Shown here piece by piece: positions 35,458 to 44,410 of a stretch of DNA of 64,000 bases. A program made the translations under genes and the position numbers. This DNA is from Paenibacillus xylaniclasticus (GTDB lineage: Bacteria > Bacillota > Bacilli > Paenibacillales > Paenibacillaceae): contig NZ_BIML01000010.1 in assembly GCF_004001065.1 (NCBI RefSeq), positions 1-64,000 of the forward strand. Reading direction: 5' to 3'. The stretch's first letter is position 1, and each line of letters opens with the position of its first letter. The notes under the pieces were generated by a model. The model was not told the DNA's origin. It worked only from the letters and a program-made list of their open reading frames with translations, and did no database searches.

Positions 35458-36216
35458 TTATTCCGTTTCGCTCCCTTTGTCAGGCTCTATGTGTAGCGTT
35501 AGCATTCGGCCGGACGCCTCATGCAGCGACTCGAACGTCCCGGCATCAACCCACCAGCCGCGAAGCACCGCATAAGACAGCTTCCCCTGTCGGGCGTATG
35601 CATTGTTCAAATCGGTTATTTCCAGCTCCCCCCGACCGGAAGGTACGAGCTGTTCGATTAGACTGAAAGCCGAATCATCGTAGAAATAAATGCCCGTCAC
35701 ACTATAATCGGTAGCCGGATGTTCCGGCTTCTCTGTAATGACGGCAATCGATTTCCCGTCCTCTCCGAACGTCGGAACGCCGTAGCGCCGTGCATCCTCT
35801 ACCTGCTTAAGAAGCACCATGGCGCCTTCTTCCTGCTGTTCGAATTGCTGCACATAACCATCCAAAGCGTCCTCGAATAAATTATCGCCTAGCAGCAGGA
35901 CGAATTTCTCCGACTCCCGAATGAATGGACGTGCCAGCTCGAGCGCCTGCGCTATCCCGCCTGCCTCTTCTTGAATGCGATAGGTCATCGTAACGCCAAG
36001 CTTCGAGCCGCTGCCCAAATAGGAGATGAGCATACCTGCTGAAGAGCGGCCCGTAATAAGCAAAATGTCGGTAACGCCCGCTTCCCTCAGCTTCACGATC
36101 GAATAATGAATCATAGGATAACGGCCGACGGGCAGCATATGCTTATTGAGCAATCCGGTTAACGGATGCAGCCTCGTTCCCGTTCCGCCAGCCAATATGA
36201 CAGCCTTCAAAACCAT
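35458..36216 (-). CDS. Sugar-1-phosphate nucleotidyltransferase, RmlA-like
   Basis: 252 residues from ATG 36216 (GGAAGGGG upstream). The N-terminal LAGGTGTRLHPLT...NKHMLPVGRYPM is the nucleotidyltransferase signature, with VLLLGDNLFED and VITEKPEHPATDYSVTGIYFYD. The last part, ITDLNNAY and GWWVDAGTFESLHEA, is typical of glucose-1-phosphate thymidylyltransferases. It activates a hexose-1-phosphate, probably dTDP-glucose. No rmlB/C partner is seen in this window, so the pathway is completed elsewhere or the product is used directly. Confidence 0.9.
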   Translation of the reverse strand: MVLKAVILAGGTGTRLHPLTGLLNKHMLPVGRYPMIHYSIVKLREAGVTDILLITGRSSAGMLISYLGSGSKLGVTMTYRIQEEAGGIAQALELARPFIRESEKFVLLLGDNLFEDALDGYVQQFEQQEEGAMVLLKQVEDARRYGVPTFGEDGKSIAVITEKPEHPATDYSVTGIYFYDDSAFSLIEQLVPSGRGELEITDLNNAYARQGKLSYAVLRGWWVDAGTFESLHEASGRMLTLHIEPDKGSETE

Positions 36217-36255
36217 GCCCCTTCCTGCATAAAAACAGGGCTCCAAGCCCATCCG

Positions 36256-37017
36256 TCATGTGCCGATAAATATACCGGGATCGATGCCCCACTTGTCGAT
36301 ATACAACTGGCGGTTCCGCGCAATAAGCTGCTCAACCTCCGCGCTGCTAGTGCGGCGGAAGCTCGCGCTGCCTTCGTGATAAATAAGCGCATCTTGACAC
36401 ATTAACAAGCTGTAGCCGTGCATCCGAATGCGCAAGCAATAGTCGTCATCCTCGTAATGACCGGGCGAGAACCGTTCGTCTAATTCCCCTACCTTCTCAT
36501 ACACCTCACGTTTAAACAGCATGCACAGCCCGACAATCCGCATGACGCGCACCCGCTTGCTAGCGTCCGGATGGTTCACGTCAGCTGCAATCACCATAAA
36601 TTGCTCTAAGCTGTCGAAGCGGTAATCCGCCTGCTGAATTCCGCTCGCATAGTTCGTTATCGGCCCGGTCAAGCCAATATCGCTCTCCTGCTCCAATCCG
36701 GCAGACAGATTAGCAAGCCAATTCGGTGTCGCGACAATATCGTTGTTCAACAGCATGAGCTGATCGCCTGTAGCGATCCGAAGCCCTTGGTTGCAGGCGG
36801 CCGGAAACCCGACGTTGTCTGCAAGCGACACGAACGGGATGCGCTGGTCAATGCACCACTGACACGTACCGTCCGACGATCCATTATCAACGACGATAAT
36901 TTCATATGGTGTAGCCTTCGGATCAGTATGCTCGCGGATCGAATCGATCAGACGCTGAAGCAGCGTAAGGCCATTAAAAGACGGGATAATAATGCTGGTC
37001 AGCTTGCTGGTCATCAT
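36256..37017 (-). CDS. Glycosyltransferase family 2
   Basis: 253 residues. SIIIPSFNGLTLLQRLI, IIVVDNGSSDGT, LLNNDIVATPNWL, GHYEDDDYCLRIRMHGYSL and YIDKWGIDPG show a rhamnosyl-/GT2-type enzyme closely similar to the GT2 core at 32824, but without extra domains. Its start overlaps the upstream stop by ATGA. The sugar is unknown. Confidence 0.88.
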   Translation of the reverse strand: MMTSKLTSIIIPSFNGLTLLQRLIDSIREHTDPKATPYEIIVVDNGSSDGTCQWCIDQRIPFVSLADNVGFPAACNQGLRIATGDQLMLLNNDIVATPNWLANLSAGLEQESDIGLTGPITNYASGIQQADYRFDSLEQFMVIAADVNHPDASKRVRVMRIVGLCMLFKREVYEKVGELDERFSPGHYEDDDYCLRIRMHGYSLLMCQDALIYHEGSASFRRTSSAEVEQLIARNRQLYIDKWGIDPGIFIGT

Positions 37018-37820
37018 ATTCCGCTCCTTGCGATAACATCTCTGCGCCGATTTCGGTCCGTCTTCGACAGCCGGGCTCCGCTCTTGTCCATAATATGCTT
37101 AAGCGCTTCGATATGATCGCCGACGATAAGCCTTGCCACTTCATTATCGCGTCCGACATTGCCCTTCCGTATCCGGTTCGCTGCCACCACATTGACCGAG
37201 CCCGCTGCAGCAACGACAAGTCCTTCTGTAATCGCGGCAGCCTGTGCCTTAGGCGGTACGGCGAGCAGCGCAGTGCCGATTCGTTCGATTGCCCTTCTTG
37301 ACAACGCATGCGGAACCGAAGTAAGCGAATTCGCATGGAGCTCCGGTCTGCCGAGCGATAAATTCAGAAACGCTTTAAGCTTCGTCACATCGTCCCAATC
37401 ACGGAACAGCGGCAAATATGGCGAAATATTGTTCAGCGCGACATCCGTTCCTCTTGCTACAGCAGCGATAAAAGGCTTCAATTGCTCGGCTGGAATCCGA
37501 AAATCTCCGTCCACGAACAACACGATATCTGCCTTACACAATCTAGCTCCGATCGCCCTGCCAACGTCATGGCCGATCCTGTCTGCATAATGTACGATAG
37601 TTACGCCCGGAAACGATCTTGCTGAGAAGAAGCTCCCGTCCGTACAGCCATTAAGGACGACAACCGTTTCTTCGAGCGGAAGCTTCGCAAGCTCCTCCAG
37701 GACGAGCGGAAGCGTCTGCTCCTCGTTATAGGCCATAACGACAGCTGCTGCACGGCAGCCTGGAAGCAGCGATACTCCGAGCCGTTTAGCTCTCCCGCCA
37801 GCCTTGCGTCTGCTTCTCAT
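37014..37820 (-). CDS. GT2-like glycosyltransferase with GHDVGRAIGA motif
   Basis: 268 residues from ATG 37820, seven bases after GAGGTGA; the frame reaches 37880 inside the previous gene. A basic start (MRSRRKAGGRAKR) precedes a GT-A domain: AVVMAYNEEQTLP, VVVLNGCTDGS, IGHDVGRAIGARLCKADIVLFVDGDFRIP. It is a clear paralogue of the next upstream gene (same GHDVGRAIGA, VDGD and VPHALSRRA/IPHAVSRAA blocks). The FVDGD metal site is intact. Confidence 0.83.
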   Translation of the reverse strand: MRSRRKAGGRAKRLGVSLLPGCRAAAVVMAYNEEQTLPLVLEELAKLPLEETVVVLNGCTDGSFFSARSFPGVTIVHYADRIGHDVGRAIGARLCKADIVLFVDGDFRIPAEQLKPFIAAVARGTDVALNNISPYLPLFRDWDDVTKLKAFLNLSLGRPELHANSLTSVPHALSRRAIERIGTALLAVPPKAQAAAITEGLVVAAAGSVNVVAANRIRKGNVGRDNEVARLIVGDHIEALKHIMDKSGARLSKTDRNRRRDVIARSGI

Positions 37821-37827
37821 TCGTCCG

Positions 37828-38796
37828 TCACCTCGCATAGTGCCTTTGCCGAAACCGATCCTCGTATCCGCACCGCTCACCAGTTTTGGTTATCATCCAG
37901 TTGACCGCCTCCAGATGATCCCCAACGATAACATTCTCCAGCGGGCTGATACGTTCTCGCGCAATTCGCGGCGGATTCAGCTTACCGACGTTAATTCGCC
38001 GCACCAGCATGACGCATAGACCTGACTGTACAGCTTTGGCATGCGCCAGCGGTGGTACGGCAAGCGTCTCCGTCCCGATTCTCTCTAATGCAGCTCGGCT
38101 GACCGCATGCGGAATCGCGGTCATCGAGGCCCCTTCCAGATCCGGACGGCCGAGCAGCACGTTAAGCGCATGCTTAGCCAGCACGACACTGTGAACATTC
38201 AGCTTGGCCGTCGGCCCGGAATAATCGTTCAATGCGACATCGACCCCTTCTTGAGCTACAGCCTGTACGAACGGCCTTAATCGGCTCGCAGGAATGATCA
38301 TATCGCCGTCAATGAACAGCAGAACCTTGCCGCGTGCAGCCTGCGCGCCTATCGCACGTCCGACATCGTGGCCAAGCGGAGCCTTGTACTCAATGACTCG
38401 AGCGCCGGCTTGACTAGCAATACAGGCCGATCCGTCCATCGAGCCGTTCGCTACCACGATCACTTCAACTGAAGGGTGTACAGCCAACGCCTCGCGAATG
38501 ACTCGCCGGATCGTCCTTCGCTCATTCATGACTGGGATAATGACCGATACGAACGGGGCAGCGTCCGAGCGCCGGTCATTCTCTCCCTCCTCCGGAAGTG
38601 TCTGCACTGGTCCTACAGACTTGTACCGGCTTGCCGCAGACATCGCCGTATATTTGCGTCTAGCTCTTCTGGCCCGCAGCCGCAGGCTTCGGCTTCGCAT
38701 AACTCCCCGTCTTCGAAAAGATGCCCTCAAGAGACGGCGCCGCTGTCTCCTTCCGGACCTGCCATGCCGTGCACGCACACCGGATGCACGACCCAT
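37828..38796 (-). CDS. GT2-like glycosyltransferase with Arg-rich N-terminus, paralogue of the 37014 gene
   Basis: 322 residues. The first ~50 are extremely Arg-rich. The GT-A domain then starts VSVIIPVMNERRTIRR, with VEVIVVANGSMDGS, LGHDVGRAIGAQAARGKVLLFIDGDMIIP, SMTAIPHAVSRAALERIG and ENVIVGDHLEAVNWM. GAGGAGGTGAT precedes the ATG, the best ribosome site of the run, and it is the first gene of the long minus-strand operon. Role: cytoplasmic glycosyl transfer, substrate unknown. Confidence 0.85.
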   Translation of the reverse strand: MGRASGVRARHGRSGRRQRRRLLRASFRRRGVMRSRSLRLRARRARRKYTAMSAASRYKSVGPVQTLPEEGENDRRSDAAPFVSVIIPVMNERRTIRRVIREALAVHPSVEVIVVANGSMDGSACIASQAGARVIEYKAPLGHDVGRAIGAQAARGKVLLFIDGDMIIPASRLRPFVQAVAQEGVDVALNDYSGPTAKLNVHSVVLAKHALNVLLGRPDLEGASMTAIPHAVSRAALERIGTETLAVPPLAHAKAVQSGLCVMLVRRINVGKLNPPRIARERISPLENVIVGDHLEAVNWMITKTGERCGYEDRFRQRHYAR

Positions 38797-38862
38797 ACGA
38801 TCACCTCCTCACGAATGATTGAAGGATCGGCTCTATGAACATACAGTTGGTGTTATATTGAA

Positions 38863-38871
38863 TATCTTATG
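38863..38871 (-). promoter_or_regulatory. Candidate mother-cell (sigma-K-like) -10 element before the glycosyltransferase operon
   Basis: The minus strand reads CATAAGATA, fitting the sigma-K -10 CATAnnnTA, about 65 bases upstream of the operon start. No convincing AC-containing -35 is at the right distance, so this is only a candidate. Confidence 0.3.
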
Positions 38872-39118
38872 TCGGTCAGCTTGCTTCGCAACGGCGTATG
38901 TACATCCCTCCCCAAAGCGTAAGAAGGGGGCTGTCCGCTAAATCAAATTTCGCGTTAGGAGTCCGTTTCGATCTCTTGCGAGGCCAAATTTTTGCAGCCT
39001 GTGCAGTCATTTTGCCGCATGCGAATGAAAGGGCGACCACTTCATGCACTCCTTGCAGTAATTTCACATACACAACGCGTTTTTATATTTTTCCACATGC
39101 GAGTTTAAATCGGAGAAA
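38872..39118. other. Intergenic stretch, possibly an old repeat element
   Basis: About 250 bases bounded by GGGGGCTGTCCGC (38925-38937) and GGGGCTGTTCATCCG (39119 onward). A 65-codon minus-strand frame exists but has no ribosome site and no recognised family. Content is unexplained. Confidence 0.3.
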
Positions 39119-39168
39119 GGGGCTGTTCATCCGTCCGCTTTTGCTTCACAGACTTTCTGAACAGCCCC
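39119..39168 (-). terminator. Terminator after the 1731-residue repeat protein
   Basis: The minus strand has GGGGCTGTTC, a 30-base loop, GAACAGCCCC and then TTTCT, about 13 bases after the stop codon. The 10-bp stem is perfect. Confidence 0.65.
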
Positions 39169-39180
39169 AGTATCATACCG

Positions 39181-42100
39181 CTATGAACGGGTTCTTGCCC
39201 CGATTGCAATCCAGTTAATGTAGCCGACAGGCTCGGTGCTGAACCGAATCCGAGATACAGATACGACCGCGAAGTCGTCGGCTTTGTCTTTCAAGGTAGC
39301 GATACATGCCGGATGATCGGTCATCGCAACGAACGAATAGTACGAATCCTTGAACGGCTCATCGAACGAAATGATGACGTCACACGTCTCCTCCTGCCCA
39401 TTGAAGGCAAAGGGAGCTAGACCGAACTGCTGTAGAGGAACAATTGTGCCAGACGGAGCGCATACCGGAGTGAACGCTAACTGTTCGACGCCAACTGCGC
39501 CTGTCGCCAACTCTCGCGAGCCAACTGAGCCGGCTGTAAGATGGGCAGCTTCCACCGCACCCGGTGCAAGATGCCGCGACTGAATCACGCCTATTCCGAT
39601 TAACGGCTTGCTAATCATGCCGAGGACGTCAGGAGACAGCTTGCTGACGCCAATGCTGCCGTCCGCGATCGCTTTGCTTTTGACCGCTCCCGCATTCAAA
39701 TGCTGCGGTCCGACACTGTCATCGGCCAACTGGTTGCTGCCAACCGCTCCCGGATGAATGTGCTCCTGCAGCACGCTGGCGAATGCGATATGAGCCGACC
39801 GAACTGCAATATCCGCAAGCTGCTCCGGACCGACTGAGCCGTTTGCTAGCTTTGCTTCCGTTACCGAGCCGTCAATAAGCTGATCACTGCCGACTGTGGC
39901 TGAGGCCAATTTCCCTGCCGTTATAGCACCTTCTGCCAATTTGTCAGGTGTTACAGAGCCGTCAGCAAGCTTTGTACCCGTTACCGAGCCGTCGATGAGC
40001 TGCTCATTGCCGACTACCGCAGCTGCTAATTTCCCTATCGTTACAGATCCTTCTGCCAATTTGTCAGGCGTTACGGAGCCATCTGCCAGCTTTGTACCCG
40101 TTACCGAGCCGTCGATGAGCTGCTCATTGCCGACTACCGCAGCTGCTAGTTTCCCTATCGTTACAGATCCTTCTGCCAATTTGTCAGGCGTTACGGAGCC
40201 ATCTGCCAGCTTTGTGCCCGTTACCGAGCCGTCGATCAATTGCTCACTGCCGACCGATTCCTCTGCCAATTTGCCCGCCGTAACGGCCCCGTTAGCGAGC
40301 TTGCTTGACGTCACGGATGCTTTAGCCAGCTTTGTTTCCGTTACCGAACCGTCAATCAACTGCTCGCTGCCGACCACCTCTTGTGCCAATTTGCCTGCCG
40401 TTACCGCTCCTTCTGACAACTTATCGTTCGTCACCGAACCTATGGCGAGCTTCGCTTCTGTTACCGCCCCATCGACTAACTGTTCGCAGCCAACCACCTC
40501 TTGTGCCAATTTGCCCGCCGTCACAGCGCCATCTGCTAGCTTGCTTGAGGTTACAGCACCATCAGCCAGCTTCGCCTCCGTCACCACGTTATTCATCAGC
40601 GCTTCGCTGCCAACTGACGATATGGACAGCTTGCTGGCAGTGACCGCGCCATCTATCAGCTTGCTCGTTCCGACAGCACCCTCGCCCAGCTTCGATGCGG
40701 TTACCGCGCCTTCCAGCAGCTGCTTCTCACCAACCGTCGCATCCGCTAATTTCCCTGCTGTTACAGCACCATAAGCGAGCTTATCGGACGTTACGGAGCC
40801 GTCGGCAAGCTTTGCTTCTGATACGGAGCCGTCGGCAAGCTTTCCTCCCGTGACAGCCGCCGTTGACAACTCTCCCGTTCCGATAGCTCCTGCCGCAATA
40901 TGCACGCCCAATACGGCGCCCGGTGCAAGCTTCGCACTTGTAACACTGCCTTCCAATAGCTGCAGCACGCCTACAGAACCATCTGCCAGCTTCGTAGCGT
41001 CTATTGCGCCGAATGCAATCTTATCACTCGTAACCGCAGCCGCTGCCAGCTTCTCCTCCGTCACCGAGCCGTCAGCAAGCTTCTGCGTGCTAACCGCACC
41101 GTCCCGCAGCTTGCTATCGCCGACCGCCCCCAGTGCCAATTGAAGCTCTCCTACCGATCCTTCCGCCAGTTGGTCTGTCGTCACCGCCCCTGCCGCAATT
41201 CGTGATGAATCGATTGAACCAGGCACCACATGACGGGCCGATATCGCGTGATCATCCAGCTTCTCGGCCGTAACGGCCCGATCCGCTAGCTCACGAGTTC
41301 CGATGCTTCCGCTTGTGATCTGCTCGCCGCGAATACTGCCCGCTTCCAAGTGCTCGCCCGTCAGCGTGCCAAGCTTCACTTTGCTGCCATGAATGCTTCC
41401 TTCCGGCGCCTTATCGAACGATAACGCTTCGCCAGCCATATGCGCGAGCGTAATCGAGCCTTTGCGCAAATGGTAGCCTTGAATCGATTCCGCCTTCAAA
41501 TGCTTGCCCGAAATCGACTCTAGAGCCAGATGCTCGCCACCGATCGTTCCGGATGCAATTTTATCGCCTGTTACCGCATTCTTCTGCAGCGACTGCGTGC
41601 TAACCGATTGCGGCGCCAAATGCTCCGCATTAACCGAATCAGCTGCCAGATGGCTGCTCCGTACTGCAGCCTCCGACAGATGGACGGACTTCACCGCGTT
41701 TTCCTGCAAATGAATGGACTCAACCGCCCCATGCTGTAAATGCTTCGAACCGACGGCGTCCATCTGCAGATGAATGCTGCCGACAATTTCCGGAGACAAA
41801 TGATCGGTTTCGATCGATTCCTTCAGCAGATGGCTAGAGCCGACACTTTGAGGCGTAAGATGAATACCGTATACGGATTGCTCCACTAATTGCATACTGC
41901 CGACTGAATTTGCAGCCAGATGGTGCTCTTGTACTTCTCCATCCGCTAGTTTTTTTCCCGTAACCGCACCGTCTGCCAGCTTATCAGTTGTCACGGAGCC
42001 TGCCGCAAAATGGTTCGTCTTAATTGAATCGGCCGCAAGCTGAGCGGACCCGACTGCGCCGCTGGCGATATGCCTGCTCCTAACCGCACCCTCCATCAGC

Positions 42101-44376
42101 TGCATATACCCGACGCTGCCAGCATCCAGCTTATCGCTCGTAACGCTCGAATTAGCCAGCTTCGAGGTCGTAACCGAATAATCGGTCAGCTTGTCGGTCG
42201 TAATCGATTCTGGAGATAGCTTGAGCGAATTTACCGCATAATCGGCCAAATGGTGTGCGAATACTGTACCGAAGCCGAGATGCCGCTCCGTAATCGCATG
42301 CGGGGCAATTTTCGCCGACGTAATAGAGCTGTCGGCAACCGCACTCGTCTCGACGGCGAAGGGCCCGATATGCTTCGCGCTAATTGCACCTGGACAAATA
42401 TGAGAGCCTGTTACCGCTTCGTCTGAAATCGCCTCAGTCGTCACTGCGCCCGCTGACAAATGATAGGCCCGAATCTCAGCAGGCGCAATTTTGTCAAACG
42501 TAATGCTTTCATCCATCAGATGATCCCGTGCAACTGCTTGCTTAGCCAGTTTCGAGCTTGTGACTGCACCATCGACCAGCTTGCTGTCAGAGATGGAGCC
42601 ATCAGCAATCTGCGCCATGCCAACAGCTGCGAAGCCAATATGCTCCTCCAGTACAGAGCTGGGAGCCAGCTTGTCGGACGTCACGGAGTCATTCTGCAAA
42701 TGTTCTGTATGAACCGCATCCTGCTTCAGTTCATTAGCGGACACTGCACCCTTCGCGATATGCTTCTGCTCTACGATTCCTTCCGCCAGCTTATCAGACG
42801 TGATAGACGCTTTGGTCAGATGCTTGCTAAATATAATGTCATCCGCCAGCTTCGCCGTTGTTATACTGCTGTCGGCCAGCTTAGAAGACGTTACGGCGTG
42901 GTCTGCCAGCTTAATCGTTGTAACCGCCTGCTCCGACAGCTTCGAAGCGGTCAGCGACTCATCCATAATATGCTGCGCTTCGATTTGGCCAGAAGCGATA
43001 TGGCTGCCAAGCACCGCATTGTCTTGAAGATGCTCCGAGGCTACGGAATCATGAGCAAGCGCAGAGGAAGCGACCGATGCGGATGCCAGCTCTCTAGAGC
43101 CAACCGTCCCTTCTTTTAGATGCTCGCCTTCGATTTCGCCCGGAGCTAAGTGCTTTCCCTGTATAATACCGAGTGATACATGTTCAGCCAGCAACAGTCC
43201 CGGTTTCAAATGGTGCGAGTCTACGGCCTCGGCCGCAATTTTGTCGCTCGTAACCGCGCCGCTGCGCAGCTTCTCCTTCGTTACAGCTCCATCGGCTAAT
43301 TTCGCTACATTGACCGACTCGTTCGCCAAGCTTTCCGTTACAATCGAGCCATGGCGCAGCTTCGAGGATGTAATCGCCTGCTCGCCGATAAGCTCCGATG
43401 TAATAATGAACGGCTTCAGATGGATGGTATCGATCGAGCCTTCCGCAATTTTGTCCGAGCTGATCGTACGGTCTGCCAGCTTCTCGCTCGTCACACTGTT
43501 GTCGCGCAGCTTATCTCCCGTTATTGAGCGATCGCGTATTTTTTGACCGGAAATTGCATTTTTGGCCAGATGCTCGCCCGTAATGACCTCTGATGCAAGC
43601 TTCGAGGATGTAATCGCGCCGTCCGCAATTTTGATCGATTCAACAGCATAATCAGCAATCGAAGCCGTTACAACCGCTCCAAGCTGAATGTTGCTGCTCT
43701 TGACTGCACCAGGCGCGAGCTTCTCACTGATGACCGACTCGTCAGCCAAATCATCCGAATAAATAATCGGTGCAGGCTTATTCGGCTGCTTACGCTCCTC
43801 GATCCGTTCACGTTTCGTCTGCTCATCCATCTGAGCGGCAGCGGCAAGGGACTGTTGTTCGACCGCCGCAGGATGAACAAGCTCCACGGACTTAACAGAC
43901 TGCGCAGCCGATGCTTCTGCTGAAGAGAGCGGCTTTACGGCGTTCGATTCCGCTGCAGGAGCATCAGACTTGGCAAGCTTCGCGGCCGAATTAATTTTAT
44001 TCCCTGTGTTGGATTCCTTGCCCGAGCCTTTAACCGGACGCGCGGGGCGTATCGTCGTTCCAAGCACATGCGGCAAAATGACGGCCCCGCTCTCCACAGC
44101 CAACGGCCGTACATTCGATGGCTCGGCCCCAGCAGCCGGCGGCTGCACGATCGTATCGTTCTCAGGCAAGGCAGGAGCAGCCACAGAATGGAGCGATACT
44201 TGTGCGGTATTGGACCGGTCAAGCTCCTGCTTTGGCACACCGTCTGCATTCGTCTTCTCCCGACTTTTCTTTTTTCTCTCCTCATCCAGCCAACGAAGCT
44301 CGGAAGTGTTCGGATTGTCTACAAAAAAAAGCGGCTTCCGTCCCTTGGGTGATTTCCCCTTATTGCTTTTCGGCAT
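39181..44376 (-). CDS. Giant decapeptide-repeat protein with globular C-terminal domain (putative spore-surface filament)
   Basis: 1731 residues, ATG 44376 after AAGGAGAGGG. Residues ~1-205 are low-complexity, Lys/Ala/Pro-rich, starting MPKSNKGKSPKGRKPLFFVD, with no signal peptide. Residues ~210-1640 are about 140 uninterrupted ten-residue repeats of the form xG(A/S)(V/I)(T/G)xxKLA; some lie in 40-residue higher-order units. Residues ~1643-1731 form a separate domain (FAFNGQEETCDVIISFDEPF...YYSFVAMTDHPACI...GYINWIAIGARTRS). It may correspond to what databases call a WIAG-tail domain, but I cannot confirm that. Regular hydrophobic spacing suggests a beta-helical or trimeric fibre, like phage tail-fibre repeats. 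Next to CgeB-like glycosyltransferases, a spore appendage or coat fibre is the best guess. Confidence 0.85.
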   Translation of the reverse strand: MPKSNKGKSPKGRKPLFFVDNPNTSELRWLDEERKKKSREKTNADGVPKQELDRSNTAQVSLHSVAAPALPENDTIVQPPAAGAEPSNVRPLAVESGAVILPHVLGTTIRPARPVKGSGKESNTGNKINSAAKLAKSDAPAAESNAVKPLSSAEASAAQSVKSVELVHPAAVEQQSLAAAAQMDEQTKRERIEERKQPNKPAPIIYSDDLADESVISEKLAPGAVKSSNIQLGAVVTASIADYAVESIKIADGAITSSKLASEVITGEHLAKNAISGQKIRDRSITGDKLRDNSVTSEKLADRTISSDKIAEGSIDTIHLKPFIITSELIGEQAITSSKLRHGSIVTESLANESVNVAKLADGAVTKEKLRSGAVTSDKIAAEAVDSHHLKPGLLLAEHVSLGIIQGKHLAPGEIEGEHLKEGTVGSRELASASVASSALAHDSVASEHLQDNAVLGSHIASGQIEAQHIMDESLTASKLSEQAVTTIKLADHAVTSSKLADSSITTAKLADDIIFSKHLTKASITSDKLAEGIVEQKHIAKGAVSANELKQDAVHTEHLQNDSVTSDKLAPSSVLEEHIGFAAVGMAQIADGSISDSKLVDGAVTSSKLAKQAVARDHLMDESITFDKIAPAEIRAYHLSAGAVTTEAISDEAVTGSHICPGAISAKHIGPFAVETSAVADSSITSAKIAPHAITERHLGFGTVFAHHLADYAVNSLKLSPESITTDKLTDYSVTTSKLANSSVTSDKLDAGSVGYMQLMEGAVRSRHIASGAVGSAQLAADSIKTNHFAAGSVTTDKLADGAVTGKKLADGEVQEHHLAANSVGSMQLVEQSVYGIHLTPQSVGSSHLLKESIETDHLSPEIVGSIHLQMDAVGSKHLQHGAVESIHLQENAVKSVHLSEAAVRSSHLAADSVNAEHLAPQSVSTQSLQKNAVTGDKIASGTIGGEHLALESISGKHLKAESIQGYHLRKGSITLAHMAGEALSFDKAPEGSIHGSKVKLGTLTGEHLEAGSIRGEQITSGSIGTRELADRAVTAEKLDDHAISARHVVPGSIDSSRIAAGAVTTDQLAEGSVGELQLALGAVGDSKLRDGAVSTQKLADGSVTEEKLAAAAVTSDKIAFGAIDATKLADGSVGVLQLLEGSVTSAKLAPGAVLGVHIAAGAIGTGELSTAAVTGGKLADGSVSEAKLADGSVTSDKLAYGAVTAGKLADATVGEKQLLEGAVTASKLGEGAVGTSKLIDGAVTASKLSISSVGSEALMNNVVTEAKLADGAVTSSKLADGAVTAGKLAQEVVGCEQLVDGAVTEAKLAIGSVTNDKLSEGAVTAGKLAQEVVGSEQLIDGSVTETKLAKASVTSSKLANGAVTAGKLAEESVGSEQLIDGSVTGTKLADGSVTPDKLAEGSVTIGKLAAAVVGNEQLIDGSVTGTKLADGSVTPDKLAEGSVTIGKLAAAVVGNEQLIDGSVTGTKLADGSVTPDKLAEGAITAGKLASATVGSDQLIDGSVTEAKLANGSVGPEQLADIAVRSAHIAFASVLQEHIHPGAVGSNQLADDSVGPQHLNAGAVKSKAIADGSIGVSKLSPDVLGMISKPLIGIGVIQSRHLAPGAVEAAHLTAGSVGSRELATGAVGVEQLAFTPVCAPSGTIVPLQQFGLAPFAFNGQEETCDVIISFDEPFKDSYYSFVAMTDHPACIATLKDKADDFAVVSVSRIRFSTEPVGYINWIAIGARTRS
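39961..40240 (-). repeat. Near-identical 120-bp tandem units inside the repeat gene
   Basis: Two 120-bp units (39961-40080 and 40081-40200) differ at only a few positions, and a third begins at 40201 before diverging. Each encodes four decapeptides. The near-identity shows recent duplication, unlike the rest of the array, which is diverged at the DNA level. Confidence 0.85.
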
Positions 44377-44410
44377 AGCCCTCTCCTTCTTCCACCTAAG
44401 ATGTCATTGG

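Noticed and set aside
38876-39073. Minus-strand 65-codon frame in the intergenic region
   Set aside because: No ribosome site, no recognised family; kept only as part of the unexplained stretch.
39896-40774. Plus-strand open frame of 292 codons rich in Pro, Ser and Thr
   Set aside because: It mirrors the decapeptide-repeat gene on the minus strand; periodic codons keep the opposite frame open. No ribosome site.
39500-43700. Regular 30-bp DNA periodicity resembling a CRISPR array
   Set aside because: The repeats are diverged coding triplets of a ten-residue protein repeat, without constant repeats or unique spacers, and no cas genes are present.
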